From: DASVEE01 sp036380735
Lineage (GTDB): Bacteria; Acidobacteriota; Thermoanaerobaculia; Gp7-AA8
Assembly (NCBI GenBank): GCA_036380735.1
Contig: DASVEE010000047.1
Span: 62,001-126,000, forward strand
DNA length: 64,000 nucleotides
Direction: 5' to 3'
Within the stretch, counting starts at the first letter, position 1; each line of letters starts with the position of its first letter. A program made the position numbers and the translations under genes. Below are positions 37,311-46,756 of the stretch, piece after piece. The notes beneath the pieces were generated by a model that saw nothing but the letters and a program-made list of their open reading frames with translations, had not been told where the DNA came from and made no database searches.

Positions 37311-38082
37311 TCGCGGCCTCCACACGAGAGACGGCGAGCTGCGAGTACGCCGCGGCGGCGACGGCCATGCACGCCAGGAACAGGCCGGTCATCTGTGCGT
37401 CGCGCACGGCGATGCGCGGCAGGAGGTCGTCGGCCACGGTATTGATCATCCAGCCGATCGTCGAGAGGGCCAGCAGGCCGTACACCCAGGAGAGCTGTCC
37501 CCCTCGCAACGACCAGAGGGTCAGCAGCAAGGGCGCGATGAGGATGAACGTGAGCATGTCGGCGAACGCGGAGATGAAATCGGCCGTACGGGAGAAGCCG
37601 CCGGCGTTGCTGCGCACGATGTCGAGGATCGTCGGCGTGACCACGAGCGCGGCGACGGCGACGGCCGCGACGAACACCGCCACCTTCACGCCCGCCGGAC
37701 CATAGAACTGCAGCCCGGCTCTCCGCAGCGCCTGACCGAACAGCCAGAACGCCCCGATCGCGGCGAGGTTGCCGGCGATGGTCATGGAATCGGCGAGCGC
37801 CGGGATCTTGATCCCTGCACGGTTGAGTACATACGAGATCGTCAGGAGCGCATAGAAGATCGAGAGCAGCGTCCAGCCGCGCCCGACGTATTCGGAGAAG
37901 CCGCCGAAGCGGGAGGCGGTGAGCGCCGCCGCGACGGCGGCCAGCCCCAGAGCGACGGCGCGGAGGGTGGCATGGGCAACAAATCGGGTGGGATCTTCGA
38001 GCCGGTAAACCACGAACGCATCGGCCACTGTCAGGACCACCACCGCGACCACAGCGAGCACGGTGACCATCTTCGATGTCAT
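37303..38082 (-). CDS. integral membrane protein, about 7 TM segments
   Basis: 259 residues, almost entirely hydrophobic: VTVLAVVAVVVLTVADAFVV, LRAVALGLAAVAAALTASRF, AVFVAAVAVAALVVTPTILD and others. It ends QLAVSRVEAASV. Topology resembles seven-TM sensor-type proteins, but no conserved motif identifies a transport or signalling function. Translationally coupled to the small downstream gene. Confidence 0.75.
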   Translation of the reverse strand: MTSKMVTVLAVVAVVVLTVADAFVVYRLEDPTRFVAHATLRAVALGLAAVAAALTASRFGGFSEYVGRGWTLLSIFYALLTISYVLNRAGIKIPALADSMTIAGNLAAIGAFWLFGQALRRAGLQFYGPAGVKVAVFVAAVAVAALVVTPTILDIVRSNAGGFSRTADFISAFADMLTFILIAPLLLTLWSLRGGQLSWVYGLLALSTIGWMINTVADDLLPRIAVRDAQMTGLFLACMAVAAAAYSQLAVSRVEAASV

Positions 38083-38430
38083 GGCGGCGGAGTATAGCGG
38101 AGGCGGGCTCGGGCGGGGGGGCAGGGGGGGGGCGGGGTGGGGGGAGAGGGGACGGGAGGACGAGGTGAATTAAGAATTTCGAATTTCGAATTAAGAATTT
38201 TGGCGCGGGGGGGGGGGGTGGGTGCGGGAGAGGGCACGGGAGGACGAGGGTGAATTAAGAATTTCGAATTTCGAATTGAGAATTAAGAAGTTTGAGCGCG
38301 GGGGGAGAGGGACGGGAGGACGGAGGTGAATTAAGAATTTCGAATTTGGAATAAAGAATTTTGAGCGCGGGAGTGCCGCGCCTGAATTCGAAATTCGAAA
38401 TTCGAAATTCTTAATTCACCCCGGGGCCTT
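38083..38430. repeat. family E array: AT-rich direct and inverted repeats
   Basis: Three direct copies, about 75-80 nt apart, of GGACGAGGTGAATTAAGAAT followed by TTCGAATTTCGAATTAAGAA, each ending in a G-rich stretch (GCGCGGGGGG). An opposing arm at 38383-38415 reads GAATTCGAAATTCGAAATTC. AT-rich words stand out strongly against the GC-rich genome. The whole 417-nt gap 38083-38499 has no gene. Confidence 0.8.
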
Positions 38431-38499
38431 TCAACATCCAATCATTGCCCACGCCCCTTTCCCCAACACCCCCCTTCCCTCCCCCGTATCACTGACTAC

Positions 38500-40380
38500 A
38501 TGCGCCCCTTTCTCCTCGGTTTCCTGCTCCTGGTTTCCCCTGCCCTTTTCGCCTGGACCACCAACGGCCCTCATGGGGGGCCGGCGCATGAAGTGGAACG
38601 GTCGCGGTCGCAGCCGAACGTCATCTATCTGGCCTCGGCCGGTGGCGTCTTCCACAGCGATGACAACGGCGTGACCTGGAGCGACCGAGGGCTGACGAAC
38701 ATTCGCATCGTCGAGGTGGATCCGGTCGATCCGGACGTGGTCTTCGCCGCCTCGTACGGCGGGGTCGTCTCGAAGTCGACCGACGGCGGGCGGACCTGGC
38801 GGACCGTGCTGCAGGCGATGACGACGAACGTCGAGATCGATCCGGTCGACCGCAACCTGGTCTACGCGGTGGGGCATTGCGCGCCGTTCTTCAAGACGGC
38901 GCAGCCGGAGTTCCATGAGCTGGCCGGCGCGTACCGCTCGACCGACGGCGGCGAGACGTGGACGGCGGCGAACGCGGGGCTCGAGGGCTTCGCCATCTGC
39001 GTCCAGGAGATGAGCGTCGATCCGCTCGTGAGCGGCCGGATCTTCGTCACCGCCACCTACGGCGAAGGGGGGCAGGCGATCTCGACGAATGCCGCGCAGA
39101 CGTGGACGCGCTCGACGGCGCCGCTGGCGACGCACGCCATCGTCGTCGATCCCCGCACGAACATCCGCTACGGCTTCACCGGGGACTTCCGCGCGACCTT
39201 CTACTCCAGCGCGGACGGGCTGCAGTGGACGCGCACGGCCGGCACGGGCATCACCGGCAACTCGACCTCGCTCACCGTCGACCCGGCCACCGGCCGCCTC
39301 TTCCTCGGCACCAGCGAAGGGATCTTCCGCAGCGGCGACGGCGGCAACACGTGGGCGCGCATCGCGAACTCGCCGCTGCAGGTGCTGTCGCTGCTCTTCG
39401 ATCCGGCGACGAGCACGCTGCTCGTGGGGACGATGTCCGGCCTGCAGCGCGCCAACTGGATCACCGGAGAGTTCAGCCGCCTCGACGTGCCGGATCACGC
39501 GGTGAGCGCGGAGAACCTGGCCGTCGACCCGACCGATCCGGCGACGCTCTACACCTCCACGTTCGAGTGGATGACGAGCAGCAGCGACATCCGCGGGCGC
39601 ATCTTCCGCTCGACGAACAGCGGCGCGTCGTGGGAGACGATCTACGAAGGCGCCGTGCGCAACCGGATCACCGTCGACGCGCGCGGCGATCTTTACGCGG
39701 GAGCCTCGACGTTCGAGACGCCGGTGTACCGCCTGCCCAAAGGCAGCAGCGTCTGGGAAGAGACGGGGTGGATCATCTCGGATTCGCGGCGCCTCGTCGC
39801 GCATCCGGTGAAGGCGGGCGAGATCTGGAGCCTCGAGGTCAGCCGGCTGCGGCGGATGTCGCCGGCGGGCGTGACGATCAGGGACGCCGCGCTGCCGTTC
39901 GACATGGCCTTCGCGCCGAACGGCGGGGTCGCATACATCGCGGGCGAAGGCGGCTTCGCCATCACCACCGACGACGGCCAGACGGTCCGGACGCTCGACG
40001 AGACGAGATCCAGGATCGTGGCGATCGCGCCGTCGCGTCCGACGACCGTCTACCGCGTCCGCGTGCGGCTGGCGCCGCCTGTCGCCAACGTGGTCGAGCG
40101 CAGCGACAACGCGGGAGCGACGTGGACGGAGGTGGCGCCGTTCTTCGAAGAAGTCACCGATCTGGGGGTCGAAGCGGACAACCCTTCGGGACTCTGGATT
40201 GCCACCGCCCGCGGGCGCGTCCTGCGGCCGGCGGAGGGAGGGACGTTCCGCGACGAGACGGACAATCTCCCGCCGGTGCGCATCCACCGCCTCGAGCTCT
40301 CCGGCGGCACGGTTCACCTCGGTACGAGCGCCGGCGTCTGGAGCAAACGCGTCCAAGCGCGGCGGAGGGCGGTGCAATGA
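38500..40380 (+). CDS. secreted BNR/sialidase-type beta-propeller protein
   Basis: 626 residues with signal peptide MRPFLLGFLLLVSPALFAWT. Repeated BNR/Asp-box motifs: STDGGRTWR, STDGGETWT, STNAAQTWT, SGDGGNTWA, STNSGASWE, SDNAGATWT, spaced through the chain as in VPS10/sortilin and photosystem-assembly propellers. It is probably an extracytoplasmic glycan- or protein-binding propeller. There are no sialidase catalytic residues that I can point to, so enzymatic activity should not be assumed. Confidence 0.88.
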   Translation: MRPFLLGFLLLVSPALFAWTTNGPHGGPAHEVERSRSQPNVIYLASAGGVFHSDDNGVTWSDRGLTNIRIVEVDPVDPDVVFAASYGGVVSKSTDGGRTWRTVLQAMTTNVEIDPVDRNLVYAVGHCAPFFKTAQPEFHELAGAYRSTDGGETWTAANAGLEGFAICVQEMSVDPLVSGRIFVTATYGEGGQAISTNAAQTWTRSTAPLATHAIVVDPRTNIRYGFTGDFRATFYSSADGLQWTRTAGTGITGNSTSLTVDPATGRLFLGTSEGIFRSGDGGNTWARIANSPLQVLSLLFDPATSTLLVGTMSGLQRANWITGEFSRLDVPDHAVSAENLAVDPTDPATLYTSTFEWMTSSSDIRGRIFRSTNSGASWETIYEGAVRNRITVDARGDLYAGASTFETPVYRLPKGSSVWEETGWIISDSRRLVAHPVKAGEIWSLEVSRLRRMSPAGVTIRDAALPFDMAFAPNGGVAYIAGEGGFAITTDDGQTVRTLDETRSRIVAIAPSRPTTVYRVRVRLAPPVANVVERSDNAGATWTEVAPFFEEVTDLGVEADNPSGLWIATARGRVLRPAEGGTFRDETDNLPPVRIHRLELSGGTVHLGTSAGVWSKRVQARRRAVQ

Positions 40381-40438
40381 GCCCGCTTGTCACAGGTCGG
40401 ACACCCGGGACGGTACGCGCACTGCAACGGTGACACTC

Positions 40439-41107
40439 ATGGGGCATGCACTGGAGCGGGCGGAGCGGCTGGTGATCGAGGAGGGGGATCTCTCCTTCTG
40501 GTACCGGCCGCGAGTGGAAGAACGGCAGCCATCGGAGCTGGGCGACGTGCAACGGCTGCTGATGGCGCTGGCCCCGGCGGGCGAGTCGCTGTTCCGTCTG
40601 CTGGCCATGGGACGCAAACGCCTCCCCCGCGCCGGCCGCAACCGCTTCTGGGGCTTCGTCGACCTGGTGCTGCACGACCCGCGCGACATGGCGGCGGCCC
40701 TCGACGCCCACACCTACGGCACCCGCACCCGCGGCCTGCGCCACCTGCCGGCGGCCCGCCCGGCGGCGGTGGGGACGTACACCCTCGAGCACCACGACGG
40801 CCACACCCACCTGCACACGTCGCTGACGACCGTGCTCGACGAGGACGCCGTCGTCCGCGAGCTGGCGCTCGAGCAGCACGCCAGCTACATCATCACCGTC
40901 ATGAACCCCGACCCCACCGCGTGGGGGCTGGTCGAGCTGCCGGAGCTGCAATACGAGCTGTTCGACGAACCGGAAGTCCACGTCCCCGTACCGACGACCT
41001 TTCCGCCGCAGCTGCAGGAACGGTTCGGTGGAAAGCGCTACGCGCAGCTGGACACGCCGGACTGGCTGGATCACCCGGGCGCGGAGTTGGTTTTTGTGAG
41101 TGAGTAG
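40439..41107 (+). CDS. uncharacterised conserved-looking protein (222 aa)
   Basis: From the ATG at 40439 (MGHALERAERLVIEEGDLSF, then WYRPRVEERQPSELGDVQRL). Mixed alpha/beta with RFWGFVDLVLHDPRDMAAAL, TYTLEHHDGHTHLHTSLTTV (His-rich) and SYIITVMNPDPTAWGLVELP. The pattern suggests an enzyme or binding protein of a family still described as hypothetical. Cytoplasmic. Ends just before a family A repeat. Confidence 0.7.
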   Translation: MGHALERAERLVIEEGDLSFWYRPRVEERQPSELGDVQRLLMALAPAGESLFRLLAMGRKRLPRAGRNRFWGFVDLVLHDPRDMAAALDAHTYGTRTRGLRHLPAARPAAVGTYTLEHHDGHTHLHTSLTTVLDEDAVVRELALEQHASYIITVMNPDPTAWGLVELPELQYELFDEPEVHVPVPTTFPPQLQERFGGKRYAQLDTPDWLDHPGAELVFVSE

Positions 41108-41113
41108 CCACAG

Positions 41114-41275
41114 GAACGATAGGACGGATGGGACCTATAGGACGGATAGGACCTATGGGACCTATGCGCCGGGTGTAGCGCGCGCAGGTGATTGCACGGG
41201 TACGCGCGGCTGTCGCTAGCTTTGTCCTATCTGTCCTATAGGTCCTATTCGTCCTATAGGTCCTATCGTCCCCCG
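41114..41275. repeat. family A inverted repeat between convergent genes
   Basis: Left arm from AACGATAGGACGGATGGGAC (41114 on); right arm CCTATCTGTCCTATAGGTCC to CTATCGTCCC (41275). On the minus strand the right outer end supplies the CGA-TAG stop of the serine hydrolase gene. Confidence 0.82.
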
Positions 41276-42198
41276 CCCAACTCCCCTAGCACGTTGCGCG
41301 CGATCGCCGGCAGCAGCGTCTTGTCCGCGGCTACGCCGCGGGTGTAGACGACCAGGACCAGCTTTCGGCCGTTCGGCAGTTCGAGGTAGGCGGCGTCGTG
41401 GCGGACTTCGCTGGTCCAGCCGGCTTTCGACCAGAGCTTCGCGTCCGCGGGCAGCGCTTCGCCGATGAATTCGGTGACCTGGCCGCCTTCCTCCTCGGTT
41501 GGCGCAGGACTGATGCGGCGGGAGAGCAGCGTCATCATCGCCTCGGACGCGCTCGGGGAGACGGCGCGGCGGCGGGCGATCCAGAGCATCAGCGATGCCG
41601 TGGCGTTCGCGGTCAGGCGGTTGCGGTTCTCGCGGTTTTCGCCGAGGAGCTGGCGCTCGATGCCGAAGGGGCCGAAGCTCCAGGCTTTGATGACGCCGCT
41701 GATGTCGTAGCCGAGCTTCGCGAAATCGCGGTTGACGACGCGGCGACGCTCGAGGAAGCGGCGGAAGGCGCGCCCTTCCAGCGACGGCGCCGGCGCCATG
41801 CCGGCGATGATGTCGACGATGTACGCGGTGGCGTCGTTGTCGGAGACGACGATCATCTCCTTCAGCGCGCGCGGCACGTCGGGGCCGTTTTCCTTGTGCT
41901 GCAGGTACGTCTCGACCATGAAGAACAGCTTGATGACCGATGCGGGGTAGAAGTTGACGTCGCCGCGCACGTCGGCGCGCGCCATGCGGCTCGCGTCCGT
42001 CACGTCGATGACGCTCAGCGCGAGATCCTCCGCCTCGAGAGCCGGATACGCGGCGAGCGACTGCTCCGCCGCGCGCAGCAGTTGCGCTTCGAGCGTCGGA
42101 TCTTTCGGGACCGCGAGAAACTCGCGGTAATCGGCAGAGAGAGGCACCGCGCCGAACAGCACCGCGGTCAGCGCGACAGACAGCCACACGTTCTTCAT
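41263..42198 (-). CDS. class A beta-lactamase-like serine hydrolase, secreted
   Basis: 311 residues with a signal peptide (MKNVWLSVALTAVLFGAVPL). The serine beta-lactamase/penicillin-binding fold motifs are in order: PASVIK (Ser87, Lys90), VVSDNDATAY (SDN, Ser119-Asn121) and SKAGWTSEVRHD in place of KTG. It could be a D,D-carboxypeptidase-like enzyme or a lactamase; the substrate is not determined. The ATG overlaps the TGA of the upstream TonB-like gene. The TAG stop lies in a family A repeat. Confidence 0.88.
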   Translation of the reverse strand: MKNVWLSVALTAVLFGAVPLSADYREFLAVPKDPTLEAQLLRAAEQSLAAYPALEAEDLALSVIDVTDASRMARADVRGDVNFYPASVIKLFFMVETYLQHKENGPDVPRALKEMIVVSDNDATAYIVDIIAGMAPAPSLEGRAFRRFLERRRVVNRDFAKLGYDISGVIKAWSFGPFGIERQLLGENRENRNRLTANATASLMLWIARRRAVSPSASEAMMTLLSRRISPAPTEEEGGQVTEFIGEALPADAKLWSKAGWTSEVRHDAAYLELPNGRKLVLVVYTRGVAADKTLLPAIARNVLGELGGGR

Positions 42199-43304
42199 CA
42201 GTTCAGTTTGAAATTCACCGTGAGATTGAAGATCACCGGCACCGGCACACCATCCATCGTGCCGGGCTGGAACTTCCACTGGCGCACCGCGTCCATCGCC
42301 GCGAGATCGATAGCGGGGAGGATGCTCTTGAGCAGGCGGATGTCTCCGACGTCGCCGCTTTCCGTGATGATCGTTTCGACGATGACGATGCCGCTGATGC
42401 GCGCTTTCCGCGCTTCCTCGGCGTACACGGGATCGACGCGCTTGATGACGACCGGCGCCTTCACCTCGCCGCCGACGCGCCTGGCCGTGGTGGTCGTATT
42501 GCGCTCGTCGACCGGCTGCGGCATCGGCTCGCCCTGCAGCGAGTCCTTCGACGCCTTCCACACGGCTTCGCGATCGACGCGGCGGGTGAAGCGGCCCTCG
42601 TCGTAGATCACATCCTCGGCCGTGTCGGCCTTCGCCGGCTGGGACCAGCTCTCCGGCGCGAACTGCCGGTCGGAGCCGGCGCTGACGACGCGCACCTTGT
42701 GGCCGTCGACGTCGATGCGGTACGGCGTGCCCCAGCCATCCACGGCGTCGGGCGACTGCAGCGCGGCGACGTTCGGCATCGCCTTCATGGTCAGCTCGAG
42801 CGCGATGAGGTTGCGGAACAGCGGATTGCGCATCGCAGCGACGCGCGCTTCCATCTCGCTGAGCTCTTTCTCCGCGGCCGCCGCCTCGGCCGTCGTCGCC
42901 TGCGTGTGCAGCCAGTTGCGGTTGGAGCGGACGACGAGGCCGTTCTCGGCGATGACGTCGCCTTCGAGGCCGGTGAACTGCTGCTTCGCCGTCCAACTGG
43001 CTTCGTCGAACTTGCGGTCACTCCCCGCGCCGATCATGCGGTAGCCGGTCGCCATCACATCGAGGCGGTAGGGCGTGCCCCACGGATCGGCGATCGTCTG
43101 GTTCGGCACCGTGCCGCGCGTGCTGAGCGTCTCCATCATCTGGATGCCGCCCATGAGCATTTCCAGATTCTTCAACCCGCGGATGACTTCAGCCTGCGGC
43201 GCAGGTGTTTCCTGCGCCGTGGCCGCCGAAGGAACGAATAGAACGAACGAGACCAACAGGACGGAGACGACAGAAAACCGCCGCGAAGAAAACATACGTC
43301 CCAT
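42198..43304 (-). CDS. TonB-C protein with two GspG-like modules
   Basis: 368 residues; signal/anchor (FSVVSVLLVSFVLFVPSAAT). Two copies of a pseudopilin-type motif, DPWGTPYRLDVMATGYRMIG and DGWGTPYRIDVDGHKVRVVS, each followed by SAGSDR-type sequence (GAGSDRKF, SAGSDRQF), as at the C-terminus of GspG. The C-terminal ~90 residues are a TonB domain (PVVIKRVDPVYAEEARKARI, WKFQPGTMDGVPVPV). GspG/TonB fusions of this kind are unusual. Coupled by a one-base overlap to the serine hydrolase. Confidence 0.82.
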   Translation of the reverse strand: MGRMFSSRRFSVVSVLLVSFVLFVPSAATAQETPAPQAEVIRGLKNLEMLMGGIQMMETLSTRGTVPNQTIADPWGTPYRLDVMATGYRMIGAGSDRKFDEASWTAKQQFTGLEGDVIAENGLVVRSNRNWLHTQATTAEAAAAEKELSEMEARVAAMRNPLFRNLIALELTMKAMPNVAALQSPDAVDGWGTPYRIDVDGHKVRVVSAGSDRQFAPESWSQPAKADTAEDVIYDEGRFTRRVDREAVWKASKDSLQGEPMPQPVDERNTTTTARRVGGEVKAPVVIKRVDPVYAEEARKARISGIVIVETIITESGDVGDIRLLKSILPAIDLAAMDAVRQWKFQPGTMDGVPVPVIFNLTVNFKLN

Positions 43305-43316
43305 GGTCCCTCCGTT

Positions 43317-45446
43317 CTATTGGCGCCAGGCGCGGATCTTTTCCGCGACCTTCTCCGGGGTGAAGCCGAAATGCTCGGCGATGGTTTCGTAGGGCGCCGA
43401 CGCGCCGAAGCGGTCGATGCCGATGACGAGTGCGTTGCGGCCGGTGTAGCGGTACCAGGCGTCGGAGCGGCCGGCCTCGATGCAGACGAGGCGGTCGCGG
43501 TCGCCGAGGACTTCGTCCTGGTACGCGGTCAGCTGCTGCTCGAAGAGGCTGAGCGACGGCGCGGAAACGACGCGCGCGCTCACGCCTTCACCGCGCAGCA
43601 GATCGGCGGTCTTCACCGCGAGCGGCACTTCGGAGCCGGTCGCGACGAGGGTGAGGTCGCCCTCGGTGTAGCCGTCGAGCACATACGCGCCGCGCCAGAC
43701 ATCCTTCGGATCGAACGCGGCGCCGTGCGGCAGCGGCTCGACCTTCTGGCGCGTGAGGACGATGAGCGTCGGCCCCTTCGCCTGCCCCACCGCCCAGGCC
43801 CAGGCCATCGCGACTTCCGGTCCCGAGGCGGGGCGGAAGAGCGTGAGGTTGGGGATGAGACGGAGCGCGGCGAGATGCTCGACCGGCTGGTGCGTCGGAC
43901 CGTCTTCGCCGAGGAAGACAGAGTCGTGCGTGTAGATGAAGATCGAGGGGATGTTCATCAGCGCCGCGAGACGCACCGCGGGGCGCATGTAGTCGCTGAA
44001 GATGAGGAACGTCGCGCCGTACGCGCGCCACGAGCCGTACAGCGTCATGCCGTTGACGATGGCGCCCATGGCGTGCTCGCGGATGCCGAAGTGGAGGTTG
44101 CGGCCGGCGAAGACGTCGTCGGCGGGCAGCTTCTTCTCGGCGCCTTTCGCGCGCTCGATGCTGCCCGCTTCCTTCATCAGCGTGTTGGTCGACGGCGCGA
44201 GATCGGCGGAGCCGCCGACGACGAACGGTGCAAGTGTGGCGAGACGCTGGATCACCTGGCCGGAGAGCGCGCGCGTAGCGATCGCCTTCTCGGACTTGCC
44301 GGCTTCGAGCAATGACGTCTCGAAGTCCTCGGGCAAGCGCTGCGACCAGTAGACGTCCCACTGCTCGGCGAGCTCGGGGTTGCGCACGCGCCACGCCTCG
44401 AATTCCTTCTCCCACTTTTTGCGCTCGCGCGACAGCTTCTTCGTGCGGCGCTCGAACTCGGCGCGGACGTCGTCGGTGACGAGGAACGTCGGCTCCTCGG
44501 GCCAGCCGAGGGCCGCTTTCGTCGCCTTCACTTCCTCGGCGCCGAGCGGCTCGCCATGCGCGCGCGCCGTGCCGTGGAACTTGGGCGAGCCCCAGCCGAT
44601 GATCGTCTTGCAGATGATCATCGACGGACGGTCGGTCTCCTTCTGCGCGCGCTTGATGGCCTTACGGATCGCGGCGCGGTCGTGGCCGTCGATGGACTGG
44701 ACGTGCCAGCCGTCGGCCTCGAAGCGCTTCTTGACGTCCTCGGAGAAAGCGAGACGCGTCTCCCCTTCGATGGAGATGTTGTTGTCGTCGTAGAGGTAGA
44801 TGAGATTGCCGAGCCCGAGGTGGCCGGCGAGGGAGGCGGATTCGTAGCTGATGCCTTCCATCAGGTCGCCGTCGGAGCAGATGGCGTAGATGAAGTGATC
44901 GACCGGCTTGAAGACATCGGCGCCGTTGAAGCGCGCGGCCATCATCTTCTGCGCGAGCGCGAGGCCGACGCCGTGCGCGAAACCCTGGCCGAGCGGCCCG
45001 GTGGTGACTTCGACGCCGGCGACGTGACCGTACTCGGGATGGCCGGCGGTGAGCGAGCCCCACTGGCGGAAGGCCTTGAGCTCGTCGAGCGTCATCTCGG
45101 GATAGCCGGTGAGATGCAGCAGCGAGTAGATGAGCATGGAGGCGTGACCGGCGGAGAGGATGAAGCGGTCGCGGCTCTTCCACTGCGGATCGAGGGGATC
45201 GTGACGGAGGAACTCGGTCCAGAGGACGAAGGCCATGTCGGCCATGCCCATGGGGGTGCCGGGGTGGCCGGAGTGTGCTTTCTCGACGGCGTCGACGGCG
45301 AGGAAACGGATCGTGTTGACGCAGAGCTCTTCGAGCCGATCCTTCTTACCGACTGCCGGCTCGTTGCTCGCCTCGGCCACCGCGATCGCGGCGGCTCCCT
45401 CGGCAGCAGTGCTGCCCGGCTGAGGCGTACGCTTCTCGTCTTGCAT
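43317..45446 (-). CDS. tkt: transketolase
   Basis: 709 residues; GGAGG 8 nt before the ATG. TPP-dependent two-carbon transfer in the pentose phosphate pathway. Visible: SGHPGTPMGMADMAFVLWTE, the TPP-Mg motif ICSDGDLMEGISYESASLAG with LYDDNN, and the PYR domain HFGIREHAMGAIVNGMTLYG and THDSVFLGEDGPTHQPVEHL. The N-terminal ~30 residues (Ala/Pro-rich) are an extension relative to most homologues. Confidence 0.96.
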   Translation of the reverse strand: MQDEKRTPQPGSTAAEGAAAIAVAEASNEPAVGKKDRLEELCVNTIRFLAVDAVEKAHSGHPGTPMGMADMAFVLWTEFLRHDPLDPQWKSRDRFILSAGHASMLIYSLLHLTGYPEMTLDELKAFRQWGSLTAGHPEYGHVAGVEVTTGPLGQGFAHGVGLALAQKMMAARFNGADVFKPVDHFIYAICSDGDLMEGISYESASLAGHLGLGNLIYLYDDNNISIEGETRLAFSEDVKKRFEADGWHVQSIDGHDRAAIRKAIKRAQKETDRPSMIICKTIIGWGSPKFHGTARAHGEPLGAEEVKATKAALGWPEEPTFLVTDDVRAEFERRTKKLSRERKKWEKEFEAWRVRNPELAEQWDVYWSQRLPEDFETSLLEAGKSEKAIATRALSGQVIQRLATLAPFVVGGSADLAPSTNTLMKEAGSIERAKGAEKKLPADDVFAGRNLHFGIREHAMGAIVNGMTLYGSWRAYGATFLIFSDYMRPAVRLAALMNIPSIFIYTHDSVFLGEDGPTHQPVEHLAALRLIPNLTLFRPASGPEVAMAWAWAVGQAKGPTLIVLTRQKVEPLPHGAAFDPKDVWRGAYVLDGYTEGDLTLVATGSEVPLAVKTADLLRGEGVSARVVSAPSLSLFEQQLTAYQDEVLGDRDRLVCIEAGRSDAWYRYTGRNALVIGIDRFGASAPYETIAEHFGFTPEKVAEKIRAWRQ

Positions 45447-45539
45447 CGTTGACCTCCTGCCCTGAGCGGCCTGCCGTCAGGGGAAGCGGATTATACTCGT
45501 CACATTCGGCTGATCTCGGGGTGGTGCGTGGAGGCGGTG

Positions 45540-46108
45540 ATGACGCAGGTCGAGACTCTCACGGTCAAGGGCTCTCCGGTTCGCAGTCTGCAGAAATTCG
45601 TGGACGAGAATCTCTCGCCCGCTCAGCGCGAGTCGGTGCTGAGCTGTCTTCCGGCGGAGTTCGCGGAACGCTTCCGCGTGCCGATCCAGCCGACGGAAGC
45701 GATTCCCGTGCACATGCTGAACCGCTTCACGGAAGAAGCGGCGCGGGCGGCCGGCCAGCCGCTGGAAGAGTTCGCGCGCCGTGCCGGACGGAGCGCCGCC
45801 GAGGATGCGATCCAGGGGATCTACCGCTTCTTCGCGCTGGTGCTGACGCCGGCAGCGCTGCTGTCCAAGGCGTCGCAGATGTGGGGCAACCTCTATAACA
45901 GCGGCGTGCTGCGCGTCGACGACCAGACGGCGTGGACCGCACGGATCTCGCTGCTGAGCTTCCCGTCGAGGCGGCGGGCTGCGCGCGCGTGAGCGGCTGG
46001 ATCGAACGGCTGGCGGAGCTGACCGGCGTGAAGAACGTGAAGGTGGAGCACAGCCAGTGCTTTGCGAAGGGCGCGGCGCATTGTCAGTGGAGGGTGCGGT
46101 GGGAGTGA
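45540..46108 (+). pseudogene. V4R/TIGR02265-like protein, frameshifted near the C-terminus
   Basis: From ATG 45540 (GGAGG 5 nt upstream): MTQVETLTVKGSPVRSLQKF, LSPAQRESVLSCLPAEFAER, then helical sequence to LLSF. The frame then shifts; the correct continuation is in another frame from about 45965: VEAAGCARVSGWIERLAELT and VKVEHSQCFAKGAAHCQWRV, stopping at 46108. The Cys-x7-Cys ending with a WRVRW-type strand is typical of V4R-like and myxobacterial TIGR02265 proteins. One base missing in CCC (45962-45964) would account for it. As read, translation stops at 45992. Confidence 0.75.
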
Positions 46109-46120
46109 GGGGGGGGCGGG

Positions 46121-46268
46121 AGAGCAGAACTTAGAACGCAGAACGCAGAACGCAGAACGAAGAACTGAGAAGCCGCGCGGCGCGCAGATTCTGCATTCTG
46201 CGTTCTGCGTTCTGCGTTCTGCATTCTGCGTTCTGCATTCTGCATTCTGCGTTCTGCGTTCTGCGTTC
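46121..46268. repeat. family D inverted repeat
   Basis: Left arm AGAACGCAGAACGCAGAACG, loop with GCCGCGCGGCGCGC, right arm of repeated GTTCTGC/ATTCTGC words to 46268. It lies between the frameshifted V4R-like gene and the cyclic-nucleotide-binding gene. Confidence 0.8.
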
Positions 46269-46321
46269 CGCCTTCCACCTTCCTCCTTCTGCCGTTCCTC
46301 TCCGACTATCATGCTCCGCGC

Positions 46322-46756
46322 ATGAACACGCTTTTCCCCATCCACTCCGACCATCCCCTCTTCCGCTACTTCACGGACGAAGAGCGCGACCGCGTGGAGC
46401 GCATTGGTGAGCTGCGCTCGATTCCGGCGGAGAACTACCTCATCACCTCGGGTGAAACCGACGCGACGCTGTACGCGATCGAGGACGGGCATCTGGACAT
46501 CCTGGCGATGCGGGACGGGCGTCCCACCGTCGTCGCCACGGTGGGTCCGGGCGACGTCCTCGGTGAAGTCTCCTTCATCGACGACTCGCCGCGGACCGTT
46601 TCGGTGAAAGCGGGCGAAGACGCGCAGGTGCGCGCGTGGGAGCGGAAGACGCTCAGCGAGGCGCTCGCGTTCGAACCGCAGCTTCTGGCGAAGTTCGCGG
46701 TGGCGATGTGCGAGCTCCTCGTCGAACGGCTCAGAGATACTGCTCGCCGGGTCTGA
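46322..46756 (+). CDS. cyclic nucleotide-binding domain protein (no DNA-binding domain)
   Basis: 144 residues forming one cNMP-binding beta-roll: ERIGELRSIPAENYLITSGE, TLYAIEDGHLDILAMRDGRP, VGPGDVLGEVSFIDDSPRTV (phosphate-binding cassette with GEVSFID-x3-R) and a C-terminal helix pair. Unlike CRP/FNR, no HTH follows, so it probably acts by protein interaction. It overlaps the convergent PfpI gene by 26 nt. Confidence 0.88.
   Translation: MNTLFPIHSDHPLFRYFTDEERDRVERIGELRSIPAENYLITSGETDATLYAIEDGHLDILAMRDGRPTVVATVGPGDVLGEVSFIDDSPRTVSVKAGEDAQVRAWERKTLSEALAFEPQLLAKFAVAMCELLVERLRDTARRV

Noticed and set aside
37276..38097. Plus-strand frame opposite the membrane protein
   Set aside because: Composition is an antisense shadow; the minus strand gives clear TM segments and a coupled downstream gene.
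38431..40377. Long minus-strand frame opposite the BNR propeller
   Set aside because: Arg/Asp/His-rich shadow; the plus strand has a signal peptide and regular Asp-box repeats.
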